NCBI RefSeq assembly: GCF_036244895.1
Contig: NZ_BQKE01000001.1
Coordinates: forward strand, 3,534,001-3,598,000
Direction of reading: 5' to 3'
From: Persicobacter diffluens
GTDB taxonomy: Bacteria; Bacteroidota; Bacteroidia; Cytophagales; Cyclobacteriaceae
Length of the DNA: 64,000 nt
Shown here: positions 44,117 through 53,231 of the stretch, piece after piece
Layout of the letters: every line of letters begins with the position of its first letter
How positions within the stretch are numbered: position 1 is the stretch's first letter
Position numbers and translations under genes: made by a program
The notes under the pieces: generated by a model
The model's input: the letters and a program-made list of their open reading frames with translations, nothing else
The model's database searches: none
What the model was told of the DNA's origin: nothing

Positions 44117-44812
44117 TTAATTTTTAGAATCAGCATCCTTGAGTAATTCCGGGCGACGCTCTTGTGTACGCTTTACGGATTGCTCAAAACGCCAGGCCTC
44201 AATCTTGCTGTGGTCTCCGGAAAGTAATACTTTGGGCACTTCCCAACCATTGTATTCCTTTGGTCGGGTATAAACAGGAGGGGCGACTAAACCATCCTGA
44301 AAGGAATCAGTAAGTGCTGAAGTTTCATCTCCTAACACTCCCGGGATCAATCGGGCTACTGCGTCCGTCACTACCGCCGCACCAAGCTCACCACCGGACA
44401 ACACATAGTCGCCAATGCTGATCTCCCGCGTAATGTAGTGCTCCCGCACCCTTTCGTCCACACCTTTATAATGCCCACAAAGAATAATCAGGTTGCCGCC
44501 TTTCAGCGCAAGCTCATTGGCAATACTTTGCTCAAATCGCTCCCCATCCGGACTCATGTAAATGACCTCATCGTAATCGCGCTCTGCCTTCAATGAATCG
44601 ATGCATTTGGCAATCGGCTCAATCATCATCACCATTCCGGCACCACCTCCAAATGTATAATCATCTATCTGGCGATACTTATTGGTAGAGAATTCGCGAA
44701 GGTTATGTACCTCCACGGTGATCAGACCTTTGTCCTGTGCACGTTTCAGGATCGAATGACTCAATGGACTTTCGATCAATTCCGGCAGCACGGTGATAAT
44801 ATCAATTCTCAT
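44117..44812 (-). CDS. trmD: tRNA (guanosine(37)-N1)-methyltransferase
   Basis: 231 residues. The SPOUT trefoil knot is marked by DYTFGGGAGMVMM, LCGHYKGVDERV and SIGDYVLSGGELG. The enzyme methylates G37 of certain tRNAs and prevents frameshifting. It lies 8 bp after rimM. Confidence 0.97.
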   Translation of the reverse strand: MRIDIITVLPELIESPLSHSILKRAQDKGLITVEVHNLREFSTNKYRQIDDYTFGGGAGMVMMIEPIAKCIDSLKAERDYDEVIYMSPDGERFEQSIANELALKGGNLIILCGHYKGVDERVREHYITREISIGDYVLSGGELGAAVVTDAVARLIPGVLGDETSALTDSFQDGLVAPPVYTRPKEYNGWEVPKVLLSGDHSKIEAWRFEQSVKRTQERRPELLKDADSKN

Positions 44813-44820
44813 TTCCCTGC

Positions 44821-45348
44821 TTAGTCCTCTGTGTAAACTTCCAATAAACCCTCAGGCAATTGCGTCTCAATTACCTTTGCTTCCTTATCAACTTTCAGTA
44901 GAATATCATCCGCCATCGGGACCAAAACTTCCTTCCCATTACAGTCCACTGCAATTAAAGGTTGTTTATCGTTATCGTAAACGGTGGTAACCATTCCGAA
45001 ATCCCCGTGCTGACGATCCTGCATCCGGAAGCCAACAATCTCGTGATAGTAAAACTTTCCTTCGCCTAAATCCGGCAGGATATCAAGCGGCAGAAATAAT
45101 TTTACACCTTTTAATGCGTCAGCGTCTTCAGGGCTTTCAACCCCTTCAAAAGTGAATATCGCCTGATCTCCCTTCATGCGGATATCCTCCACAATATAAG
45201 GCACCAAACTTCCACCATGTTCCAGGAATACCGCTTCCAAATCAATATAAACTGAAGGATCATCTGTATCTAAAACAGCATTTACTGATCCATCTAATCC
45301 ATGTCTTTTGGTGATATACCCCAGCTCAAAACACTGATCTATACGCAT
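44821..45348 (-). CDS. rimM: Ribosome maturation factor RimM
   Basis: 175 residues. It starts with FELGYITKRHGLDGSVNAVLD (YITKxxGxxG box) and carries a PRC-barrel C-terminal half with FYYHEIVGFRM. It helps 16S rRNA maturation and binds S19. It lies 16 bp after rpsP. Confidence 0.95.
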   Translation of the reverse strand: MRIDQCFELGYITKRHGLDGSVNAVLDTDDPSVYIDLEAVFLEHGGSLVPYIVEDIRMKGDQAIFTFEGVESPEDADALKGVKLFLPLDILPDLGEGKFYYHEIVGFRMQDRQHGDFGMVTTVYDNDKQPLIAVDCNGKEVLVPMADDILLKVDKEAKVIETQLPEGLLEVYTED

Positions 45349-45364
45349 CGGCTATTAATCAATC

Positions 45365-45913
45365 TTATGCTTCAGTTTCTTCAGCAGCAGGAGCTTCTCC
45401 TTCTGCATCATCACCAGCAACCTCAGCTTCAGCAGCTGCAGCAGCAGCTTCTTCTTCCGCTTTACGAGCCGCGATAGCATCAATACGCGCTTGGTTTTTA
45501 GCCGCTTCAGCGTCAAAACGTGCTTTCGCCGCAGCGTCAGCTTCGTTCGCCAATTTAGCGATCTTACCTTCGATCTTCGCCAATTTAGCTTCTTTCCATG
45601 CGTTATACTTCTCGTCAGCTTGCTCCTGAGTGATCGCACCTTTGTTCACACCAATTTGAAGGTGCTTACGGAACATTACTCCTTTGTAAGACAACAATGC
45701 ACGTGCAGTATCGGTAGGCTGAGCACCTTTCATTACCCAATCAAAAGCTGCATCTTCGTTGAAATCAACGGTTGCAGGGTTTGTGTTAGGATTGTAGATA
45801 CCCAAGTTCTCGATGAATTTACCATCACGTGGTGATCTTGAATCAGCAACAACCAAGTTATAGATTGCTTGTCTCTTGCGTCCACGACGCGCTAATCTGA
45901 TTTTAACTGCCAT
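45365..45913 (-). CDS. rpsP: 30S ribosomal protein S16 with long acidic tail
   Basis: 182 residues. The first 80 are S16 (MAVKIRLARRGRKRQAIYNLVVADSR, LGIYNP). The remaining 100 are an Ala/Glu/Lys-rich helical extension ending in EGEAPAAEETEA. Such tails occur in other Bacteroidota. First gene of the operon, with a clear promoter upstream. Confidence 0.97.
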   Translation of the reverse strand: MAVKIRLARRGRKRQAIYNLVVADSRSPRDGKFIENLGIYNPNTNPATVDFNEDAAFDWVMKGAQPTDTARALLSYKGVMFRKHLQIGVNKGAITQEQADEKYNAWKEAKLAKIEGKIAKLANEADAAAKARFDAEAAKNQARIDAIAARKAEEEAAAAAAEAEVAGDDAEGEAPAAEETEA

Positions 45914-45976
45914 TTTTTAAATTATAAAAACGTTTAACGTTAACGAAGGAACACGTCCTTCTATTTAATTGAGGGG

Positions 45977-45984
45977 CAAAGGTA
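45977..45984 (-). promoter_or_regulatory. Promoter -7 element of the rpsP operon
   Basis: TACCTTTG on the minus strand matches TAnnTTTG exactly and lies about 65 bp upstream of the rpsP ATG. A TTG is present 24 bp further upstream, slightly longer than usual. Confidence 0.6.
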
Positions 45985-46165
45985 GAGAAAATTATTGGGA
46001 TTTCGTTACAATTCCCCCAATAAATTAAACCGCTAACATGCTGAAAATAAATACGGTTTCATTCTTAACCGTTTGCTTATGCCCATAACATCCTTTGGCC
46101 TATTCCCCTTTTGCAAAAAAGTAGCCAAACTTGTGATGCTACCGCCAACAAAGTGTTTTGAAGAC

Positions 46166-46324
46166 ATGAAGAAATCGCAACTACCGGTAAAAATTTGTAA
46201 AACTTGTGGCCGGCCTTTTAGCTGGAGAAAGAAATGGGCAAAGGATTGGGAAGAAGTGAAATACTGTAGTCACAGATGTAGGGCCAATCGCAAAACAAAA
46301 AAAGCCCAAACAGCGGGTAACTGA
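46166..46324 (+). CDS. DUF2256-type small zinc-ribbon protein
   Basis: 52 residues from the ATG at 46166; upstream in-frame ATGs would add an unrelated extension. Four cysteines in CKTCGRPFSWRKKW and YCSHRCRANRK form the DUF2256 zinc ribbon. Function unknown. Its last bases overlap the terminator used by the opposing cysK gene. Confidence 0.85.
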   Translation: MKKSQLPVKICKTCGRPFSWRKKWAKDWEEVKYCSHRCRANRKTKKAQTAGN

Positions 46325-46336
46325 TTGGGCTTTAAA
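46299..46336. terminator. Terminator between DUF2256 gene and cysK
   Basis: AAAGCCCAA (46301-46309) pairs perfectly with TTGGGCTTT (46325-46333). The minus strand continues TTTTTTGTTTTG, so it mainly serves cysK. Confidence 0.82.
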
Positions 46337-46354
46337 AAGAATATAATCCGTTAT

Positions 46355-47266
46355 CTAGTATAATCCATCTATCGAAAGGTATCTTTCACCGGTATCATAG
46401 CAGAAAGTCAAAATTTTAGAACCTACTGGAATCTCCGGTAACTTTTTCGCAATAGCAGCCAATGAAGCTCCTGAGGATATTCCAATAAAAATTCCCTCTT
46501 CTTTCGCTGCGCGCTGTGCAAATTCAAATGCCTCCTCCTTGTCCACCGTAATGGCTCCGGTCAATACCGAAGTATCCATCACCTTGGGCACGAAACCTGC
46601 TCCAATCCCCTGCAAAGGATGTGGCCCGGGCTCACCTCCCGACAACACAGGACTTGCAGTGGGTTCCACCGCATAGACTTTCATCTTGGGGTGGTGCTCC
46701 TTCAAAGCGTTTGCTACTCCGGTAATATGACCACCCGTTCCTACACCAGTAATCATATAATCAAAGCCACTGGACATATCCTGAATAATTTCCTTGGCAG
46801 TACGCTCAAAATGCACTTTACTATTGGCCTCATTGTCAAATTGCATGGGCATCCAGGCTCCCTCTGTCGCCTCCACCAATTCTTCAGCTTTGGCAATAGC
46901 ACCCTTCATTCCTTTTTCTTTTGGCGTCAAGACCAATTCCGCTCCATATGCCGCCATAATTCTCCTGCGCTCAATACTCATGGATTCCGGCATCACCAAC
47001 TTTATCTTGTAGCCTTTCACGGCAGCAACCAAAGCCAAGCCTATCCCGGTGTTTCCTGAGGTAGGTTCAATAATGGTTCCCCCTTTGGATAATTGCCCCT
47101 TTTCCTCAGCATCCTCTACCATAGATAATGCAATACGGTCTTTAATACTACCTCCGGGATTCGCTCTTTCCAGCTTCATCCAAACCTCTACATCTTTTCC
47201 AAAAAGTCTGTTGATTTTCACCAGGGGAGTGTGCCCGATGGTTTGTAGGATATTTTGTACTTTCAT
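46355..47266 (-). CDS. cysK: Cysteine synthase A (O-acetylserine sulfhydrylase)
   Basis: 303 residues. The PLP lysine is Lys42 in NPGGSIKDR. The substrate loop TSGNTG is at 69-74 and the phosphate-binding GVGTGGHITG is present. The C-terminus ERYLSIDGLY fits CysK. It makes cysteine from O-acetylserine and sulfide and may feed the gamma-family enzyme at 51.5 kb. Confidence 0.96.
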   Translation of the reverse strand: MKVQNILQTIGHTPLVKINRLFGKDVEVWMKLERANPGGSIKDRIALSMVEDAEEKGQLSKGGTIIEPTSGNTGIGLALVAAVKGYKIKLVMPESMSIERRRIMAAYGAELVLTPKEKGMKGAIAKAEELVEATEGAWMPMQFDNEANSKVHFERTAKEIIQDMSSGFDYMITGVGTGGHITGVANALKEHHPKMKVYAVEPTASPVLSGGEPGPHPLQGIGAGFVPKVMDTSVLTGAITVDKEEAFEFAQRAAKEEGIFIGISSGASLAAIAKKLPEIPVGSKILTFCYDTGERYLSIDGLY

Positions 47267-47744
47267 GTTGAATACGCTTATTCAAAATTCAGCGGGGTGA
47301 TTTCAATAAACTATATCACTTTTACCCTTTTTCAATGCGCCCCGCATAAAAATGCTTAGATGGTAAAAGCTTTATATTAACGTATTATTCAAAGGCTGCG
47401 TTCTGTTTTTTCTTATTATTTGTGCAAACAATCTTTGAAAATTAAAAATTCAGGTCTTCAAATCCTGTTTGCTAATGCAATCTTGAAATGCCCCTCCCAT
47501 TTAACCAAAAGCAAATCCCCTTTAATAAACTGACTCCGATACTGCTTACAATCAATCGATTACCCCTAGCTAAATCCAATTGCTACTAGATTTTTTCAAA
47601 AAGTATAATAATTCTAATCAGTCCCTTTCAGGATCTCCTTGAATCGGTTTTATTTGGAAATTGCGGCTTTTCAATTAATAAAATCTAAGCTTTGATGAAA
47701 AATTTAATAAATTACCCCTAATTACCATACTTAACTCCTACAGC
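47267..47744. other. Intergenic region upstream of cysK and the DinB operon
   Basis: 478 bp without a supported gene. GCGGGG (47292-47297) can pair with CCCCGC (47340-47345) across an AT-rich loop, forming a long weak hairpin near the cysK start. No riboswitch pattern was recognised. Confidence 0.4.
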
Positions 47745-48248
47745 ATGACGATCAAACAAGTCGCCATTCAGCTACTCAATCAACTAGATTCAGTCATTAA
47801 ACAAATGACCGCTACCGAATACCAAAGCCCAATTGATGTTTTAGGCAAGGGTAGTATTGGCCAACACGTTCGCCATACTTTGGAATTTTTCACTTGCTTA
47901 GAAAGCGGTTTACCAAAGGGAATCGTAAACTATGATGAACGCGAAAGAAAACTCGCTTTGGAAAATGATCCAGTAACCGCATTAAAGGCAATTCAGGAAA
48001 TCCAAAAATTTATTCTAAACACTGAAAATCAAAAATTAAGTTTGGAAGGAAAATACCTTGGTGATGAAGGGGAGATGAGCTTCAGTGTGGAATCTAATTT
48101 TGAACGCGAATTAGCTTATAATATTGAACATACTGTCCACCATATGGCCATGATGAGAGTGGGGTATCGACTATTGTTCCCCAACATTAAGGTTCCGGAA
48201 CATTTTGGAGTGGCAAGCTCCACAGTAGCGCATCAGAAAATAAAATAA
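47745..48248 (+). CDS. DinB-family protein
   Basis: 167 residues, a helical bundle with metal-ligand histidines at GSIGQHVRHTLEFF and EHTVHHMAMMRVG. DinB/YfiT relatives include mycothiol- and bacillithiol-dependent transferases, but many have no known activity. The next gene starts 12 bp after its stop, and the third follows 2 bp later, so all three form an operon. Confidence 0.85.
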   Translation: MTIKQVAIQLLNQLDSVIKQMTATEYQSPIDVLGKGSIGQHVRHTLEFFTCLESGLPKGIVNYDERERKLALENDPVTALKAIQEIQKFILNTENQKLSLEGKYLGDEGEMSFSVESNFERELAYNIEHTVHHMAMMRVGYRLLFPNIKVPEHFGVASSTVAHQKIK

Positions 48249-48259
48249 ACCTATCGCTC

Positions 48260-48982
48260 ATGTGTACGGTAACCTTTGTGCCCACTGAGGAGGGCTTTAT
48301 CTTCACCTCCAACCGGGATGTAAGCTATCAACGGCCCTATGCCGAATTACCCAAAATCCATATGGAGGGACACCTGAAGGTTTTAATGCCTATAGACCCC
48401 ATGGGGAGCGGTAGTTGGATTGGACTTTCTCCCTATTTTCATGCCGTATGCCTTCTAAACGGAGGTTTTGTTAATCACAAAAGCAATCCACCTTATCGCC
48501 ATAGTCGGGGACTGGTGGTCAGAGACTTGCTTCGGCACCAAGATTTGCCCAAATTTTCATCCGAATATAATTTCCACGGCATTGAGCCCTTTACCTTAAT
48601 TGCCATTCAGGATAAAACCCTGTATGAGATGGTGTGGACGGGCAAGCAACTTTACATCAAAAACCTACCGAATCATCAAAGCTATATTTGGTCCAGCGCC
48701 ACATTATACGATGCTAATATCCGGCAAAAAAGAATAGATTGGTTCCAGGATTGGCTGGCCAATTATCCGCACGACCTGGCTTCCCTCCGAGGTTTTCATG
48801 AAAATGCCGGGGAAGGTAATCCCAGAAACAACGTCATGATGGACTGGGCCGAAATGGAAGTGGGTACGGTAAGCACCACCACCATTTTAAAGGAAAATGG
48901 GGCGCATTTTATGCATTATAAAGACTGGAAGACGCAACGCTCGGCCATGGTCAAATTTGAATCTGATTTAGTCATTGAATAA
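48260..48982 (+). CDS. TANGO2/NRDE-family protein
   Basis: 240 residues. The start MCTVTFVPTEEGFIFTSNRD is the NRDE signature with a Cys2 that fits an N-terminal-nucleophile fold. WIGLSPYFHAVCLLNGG and a late DWAEMEVGTVSTT support it. Human TANGO2 is linked to heme handling and lipid homeostasis; bacterial roles are open. Middle gene of the DinB operon. Confidence 0.88.
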   Translation: MCTVTFVPTEEGFIFTSNRDVSYQRPYAELPKIHMEGHLKVLMPIDPMGSGSWIGLSPYFHAVCLLNGGFVNHKSNPPYRHSRGLVVRDLLRHQDLPKFSSEYNFHGIEPFTLIAIQDKTLYEMVWTGKQLYIKNLPNHQSYIWSSATLYDANIRQKRIDWFQDWLANYPHDLASLRGFHENAGEGNPRNNVMMDWAEMEVGTVSTTTILKENGAHFMHYKDWKTQRSAMVKFESDLVIE

Positions 48983-48984
48983 AA

Positions 48985-50010
48985 ATGAACTTAAGGTCAT
49001 TTTTCATAAAATTAACCTCCTGGGAATACTGGCCCTGGCAGTTGGTTTACCTCCCGATTTGGTTTTACGCTTTGGGCATTGCTATTCGTGCCCGATCTCC
49101 TTTTTTCTTTTCCGCCTCTAACCCCGGAATTGAAAACGGTGGGCTTTTGGCGGAATCCAAATCGGCGATTTTAAAAAAAATTCCGGCGGAGTTTACCCCC
49201 AAAACCTTATTGATCGAAAAGCCGGAACCACAAAATATTTTAAGGGGAATGGAACAACTCGGGCTATCTTTCCCCATAATCCTTAAGCCTGATTTTGGAG
49301 AAAGAGGCAGGGGCGTTGAAAAAATTAATCATGAAGAAGAACTGCCCTCTTATTGCCGGGAAGTGCAAATTCCGGTCATCATTCAGGAATTTATTGATTA
49401 CCCTCTCGAAGTAGGTGTTTTTTACTACCGCCACCCCAATCGCCAATTCGGAACCATCAGCTCTGTGGTATTAAAAGAAATGCTAAGCATTACCGGAGAT
49501 GGAAAAAGCTCGGTGGAAACTTTAATGACACAAAATCCAAGAGCATTCTTACAGTTGGAACGACTAAAGGAAGCACAGCATGATCTAATGACCACTGTAG
49601 TTCCTAAGGGGGAGAAATTATTATTAGAATCTATTGGAAACCATTGCAGGGGCACGAAATTCCTAAACGGCAATCACCTCATCAATAAAGTGCTTCATGC
49701 CAGGTTTGATCAGATCGCGCTTCAGATTGAAGGCTTTAACTACGGGCGTTTTGACTTAAGAGTGCCCTCTCTGGAAGATTTATATGCAGGAAAAAACATC
49801 AAAATCATGGAGCTCAATGGCGCTAAGGCGGAACCTGCCCATATTTATCATCCTGGTTATTCCCTGGTTCAGGCCTACAAAGACTTGTTTGCCCATTGGA
49901 AAGTAATGGGAGATATCAGTATTGCTAACCATCAAAATGGAGTACCTTACACGACCTTCCGAAAAGGGATTGCCTCCCTCATAGAATACCAACAACTTTC
50001 TAAAATGTAA
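48985..50010 (+). CDS. ATP-grasp protein, D-Ala-D-Ala-ligase-like, with membrane N-terminus
   Basis: 341 residues. A hydrophobic N-terminus (WPWQLVYLPIWFYALGIAI) is followed by an ATP-grasp core with PIILKPDFGERGRGV, VIIQEFIDYPLEVGVFYYRHP and the metal-binding IMELNGAKAEPAHIY. ATP-grasp enzymes join carboxylates to amines, thiols or phosphates. The substrate is unknown. It completes the DinB/TANGO2 operon, so the three probably act together. Confidence 0.85.
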   Translation: MNLRSFFIKLTSWEYWPWQLVYLPIWFYALGIAIRARSPFFFSASNPGIENGGLLAESKSAILKKIPAEFTPKTLLIEKPEPQNILRGMEQLGLSFPIILKPDFGERGRGVEKINHEEELPSYCREVQIPVIIQEFIDYPLEVGVFYYRHPNRQFGTISSVVLKEMLSITGDGKSSVETLMTQNPRAFLQLERLKEAQHDLMTTVVPKGEKLLLESIGNHCRGTKFLNGNHLINKVLHARFDQIALQIEGFNYGRFDLRVPSLEDLYAGKNIKIMELNGAKAEPAHIYHPGYSLVQAYKDLFAHWKVMGDISIANHQNGVPYTTFRKGIASLIEYQQLSKM

Positions 50011-50068
50011 AAGGGAGGCCTCCGTTTCCGAAACCCTCCCCATTAAATATAGTACTTCAAATAGCTTC

Positions 50069-50722
50069 CTATAATAAGCCTGTAGCTTTTAAATCTTTAC
50101 CCACCGCTTTGCCAAAGCTCTTCCCAATGGCCTTTACACTTGGAGGATTCTCAATGGTCGTTCTGCAATTGTAAATACGACTTTTGGTTTTAATATCATA
50201 AATATCTCCCTGCAAGCGAAGCGTACGTCTTATCTGGATGGCCTGTGGTCTTGACTTATCTAAATTCTCCTGAACATTGCCTTCAGGATATTGCGAACCT
50301 GCCTCCACACCATAATGTTGATTGCTGTAAAAACCCATGGACTGATCTTCCATTAAACTTCTACCCGATCGACCCGTCACCTGCGCCTGCACGGTATCGC
50401 TCGCATAATCCAACACCGTCACTACCATCAGAGCAGTTTTGCCCATAGCGATCAGCTGATCCAAATGCGCTTGCTTACTTTTCGTGGTATCAGTCAATAT
50501 TACTCTGGCAGATGTCGCTTTTAAGGCTGCAGGTAAGCCCTTGGCTACAGTAGATTCGATAAATTCTCCATCTCCATAATCACCCTGATAAAGCACCACC
50601 AACGACTGCGGCCCCTCAAAGCCGGATTTGTTCATTTTGTCACTTTGTGTAACGATGGTTTTGGTACAGGCAGAAAAAACCGCTGCCATCATTAAAAAAG
50701 TAAGTGTTTTAAAAATTCTCAT
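50069..50722 (-). CDS. Lipoprotein, one of two tandem paralogues
   Basis: 217 residues with a lipoprotein signal ending in FSACTKTIVTQSDK. The mature part shows LVVLYQGDYGDGEF, a helical middle, and a C-terminal NCRTTIENPPSVKAIGKSFGKAVGK. The neighbour shares the KTxxTQS start, the stranded VVYxG segment and the terminal SFGKAxGK. Function unknown. The pair lies 23 bp apart on the minus strand. Confidence 0.75.
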   Translation of the reverse strand: MRIFKTLTFLMMAAVFSACTKTIVTQSDKMNKSGFEGPQSLVVLYQGDYGDGEFIESTVAKGLPAALKATSARVILTDTTKSKQAHLDQLIAMGKTALMVVTVLDYASDTVQAQVTGRSGRSLMEDQSMGFYSNQHYGVEAGSQYPEGNVQENLDKSRPQAIQIRRTLRLQGDIYDIKTKSRIYNCRTTIENPPSVKAIGKSFGKAVGKDLKATGLL

Positions 50723-50745
50723 TATTTATGATTGATTAATTGTTG

Positions 50746-51321
50746 TTATCGCCAAAGCCCCTCCTTCCTCATATTTTTACCCAAAGCTTTCCCAAAACTA
50801 CTCCCAACTCCTAAAGAGGGCTTTTTGGTTCCCGTTTTTGAAAGGCAATTATAGACCAGTTTCCGGCTTTTCAGGTCATAAAGTTCTGCTCGTAAAACTA
50901 CTGCGTCTTCAATTTCTGCTGGAGTTTGCTGATCTAATTGCTGCCGGCCCCGGATACTTCCGCCGTCCGCATCAGTCGTCAGATTCATTTCACTGGAATC
51001 CTTCACCAGCTTCACGAGTAAAACCGTATTCTTGCCCTGTTCCATTAAAGATTTTACATGCTGCTCAACGGTCGCATGGGGATCAAACAATACTTTTCGG
51101 ATAGAAACCGCATTTAAATCTGATGGCAATGAACTCGCCAGGCGCTCCTCAAAACTGCATACCCAGTCCAGATCCTGCTCGCCATCATACACCACGACCA
51201 ACTGGGGTTCCACCAAACTTTCTTTCACCGGAGATTCAGACTGGGTAATCACCGTTTTAGAACAGGAAAATAAGAACATCAGAAAGGATAAAAGGCCTAG
51301 TAGGTAGCGATTCGGTTTCAT
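50746..51321 (-). CDS. Lipoprotein, second tandem paralogue
   Basis: 191 residues from the ATG at 51321 (MKPNRYLLGLLSFLMFLFSC), giving a clean lipobox; an in-frame ATG at 51363 is less plausible. It shares CSKTVITQSE, PQLVVVYDGEQDLDW and GVGSSFGKALGKNMRKEGL with the paralogue downstream. The two look like a recent or maintained duplication. Confidence 0.75.
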   Translation of the reverse strand: MKPNRYLLGLLSFLMFLFSCSKTVITQSESPVKESLVEPQLVVVYDGEQDLDWVCSFEERLASSLPSDLNAVSIRKVLFDPHATVEQHVKSLMEQGKNTVLLVKLVKDSSEMNLTTDADGGSIRGRQQLDQQTPAEIEDAVVLRAELYDLKSRKLVYNCLSKTGTKKPSLGVGSSFGKALGKNMRKEGLWR

Positions 51322-51501
51322 AAGGAGATGTAGGAAATTGGAATTAAACCATCGTTTCTCCAACAGTCATGCTCAGGATTCGTAAAAATTTCCGAGGAAA
51401 ATTACAAAGAATAAAGCAAACTATCGAGCAGAAACACAATTGTATCTTTATAAAATTTTAACCCTTTAATTGTTTCATACGATCTTTTTTTTCATCCGCC
51501 C

Positions 51502-52641
51502 ATGAAATTTGCAACAAAAACCATACATGCCGGCCAAAAGCCAGATCCCTCCACCGGAGCGATCATGCCGCCCATTTATCAGACCTCTACTTATGTACAA
51601 GCCGCTCCCGGAGATCATAAAGGATATGAATATTCCCGAACACAAAACCCTACCCGGGATGCGCTGCAAGCCAATTTGGCAGCATTAGAAAACGGTAAGC
51701 ATGGACTTTGCTTTGCCTCGGGTCTGGCGGCCATAGACGCTATCATCAAATTATTAAAACCGGGAGACGAAGTAATTTCGTCCAATGATCTGTATGGTGG
51801 GAGTTATCGCATTTTTACTAAAATTTTCGAACCCCTGGGAATTAAATTCCACTTCGTTGATATGGAAAAGGTGGACAATATTGAATCCTTTATCAATAAA
51901 AACACCAAAATGGTATGGGTAGAAACGCCCACCAATCCCATGATGAACATTGTGGACCTGAAAGCCATCGGTCACCTGGCGAAAAAGCATGATTTGCTAT
52001 TCACCGTAGACAATACCTTCGCCACGCCTTACCTGCAACAACCCTTGAATTTTGGAGCAGATATCGTGATGCATTCCGCCACTAAATACCTGGGCGGCCA
52101 TTCGGATGTGATTATGGGGGCCGTAGTCGTGAATGATAATGAGTTGGCGGATAAGCTCGCCTTTATTCAAAACTCCTGCGGTGCAGTACCCGGCCCACAG
52201 GATGTTTTTTTAGTTTTAAGAGGCATCAAAACCCTAGCCGTAAGAATGGATCGGCATTGCCATAACGGTACCATTGTGGCAGAATTCTTAAAACAGCACG
52301 AGGCCGTAGAAAAAGTTTACTGGCCCGGATTTCACGATCACCCCAACCATGCCGCAGCCCGCGCGCAAATGAAAGATTTCGGTGGAATGATTTCCTTCAG
52401 CCTGAAGGACAACCGGCAGGAAAAGGCTTTTGAGGTTTTGAAAAAATTCAAATTCTTTGCCCTGGCGGAATCCCTTGGCGGAGTAGAGAGTCTGGCCGGA
52501 CATCCTGCTACCATGACACATGCTGCCATTCCTAAGGATCAAAGAGAAAAAGTAGGAGTGACCGACTCCCTGATTCGCCTGAGCGTTGGTATTGAAGATG
52601 CCGAAGATCTGGTGGACGACCTGGCGCAAGCCCTTAGCTAA
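51502..52641 (+). CDS. Cystathionine gamma-synthase/lyase-family PLP enzyme
   Basis: 379 residues. The PLP lysine is Lys195 in HSATKYLGGH. The Asp of the PLP ring (FTVDNTFATPYLQQP) and YEYSRTQNPTRDALQ are typical. The C-terminal SLGGVESLAGHPATMTH fits the family. Synthase and lyase activities cannot be separated by sequence alone. It would link cysteine with homocysteine or methionine pathways. Confidence 0.9.
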   Translation: MKFATKTIHAGQKPDPSTGAIMPPIYQTSTYVQAAPGDHKGYEYSRTQNPTRDALQANLAALENGKHGLCFASGLAAIDAIIKLLKPGDEVISSNDLYGGSYRIFTKIFEPLGIKFHFVDMEKVDNIESFINKNTKMVWVETPTNPMMNIVDLKAIGHLAKKHDLLFTVDNTFATPYLQQPLNFGADIVMHSATKYLGGHSDVIMGAVVVNDNELADKLAFIQNSCGAVPGPQDVFLVLRGIKTLAVRMDRHCHNGTIVAEFLKQHEAVEKVYWPGFHDHPNHAAARAQMKDFGGMISFSLKDNRQEKAFEVLKKFKFFALAESLGGVESLAGHPATMTHAAIPKDQREKVGVTDSLIRLSVGIEDAEDLVDDLAQALS

Positions 52642-52756
52642 AATGAATAGCCCGGAAATTCCGGGCTACTTTCAATCCCCTCAACTATTTGAAGTTGCTG
52701 TAATTAAATGGTAAATTGCATCCATAATAAATAGCAACGCAAGTTTTTTTTGGCTC

Positions 52757-53185
52757 ATGCACATAGAGAAAATTCAGGAAGTAAAGGACACCCTCAAAAA
52801 ACACGGACTTCGGTATACGGCTTGTCGACAGGATATGCTCCTTTTATTCAAGGACAAAAGAGAGGCTTTGTCCCATCCTGAGATTGAGGCCATCCTTTCG
52901 GATGACTATGATCGCGTGACCCTGTATCGCACCCTCAATTCTTTTGAAGAATCCGGCATTATTCACCGCGTTATTGATGATGGTGGCGCCGCCCGTTATG
53001 CCACCTGTTCGGGAGGATGTGAAACCCATGAACACCACGACAACCATGTGCATTTCAAATGCAAAGTTTGTGGTAAGGTGCGTTGTTTAGAGGAAACCGA
53101 AATTCCGACCATCGCGCTTTCTCCGGACTATGTGGCGGAAGAAATCAATTTATTGGTGTTAGGGAAATGCCCCGATTGCCGCTAA
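52757..53185 (+). CDS. Fur-family metal-responsive repressor
   Basis: 142 residues. The winged helix shows LKKHGLRYTACRQDML and DRVTLYRTLNSFEESGIIHRV. Zinc or iron ligands are HEHHDNHVHFKCKVCGKVRC and CPDC near the C-terminus, so the two CxxC pairs of the structural zinc site are intact. Zur, Fur and PerR types cannot be told apart here. No cognate operator was identified. Confidence 0.88.
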   Translation: MHIEKIQEVKDTLKKHGLRYTACRQDMLLLFKDKREALSHPEIEAILSDDYDRVTLYRTLNSFEESGIIHRVIDDGGAARYATCSGGCETHEHHDNHVHFKCKVCGKVRCLEETEIPTIALSPDYVAEEINLLVLGKCPDCR

Positions 53186-53231
53186 GGCCTGCGGTAGATT
53201 CACTTTTTGAATTTTTCATTTACGATTTTTG

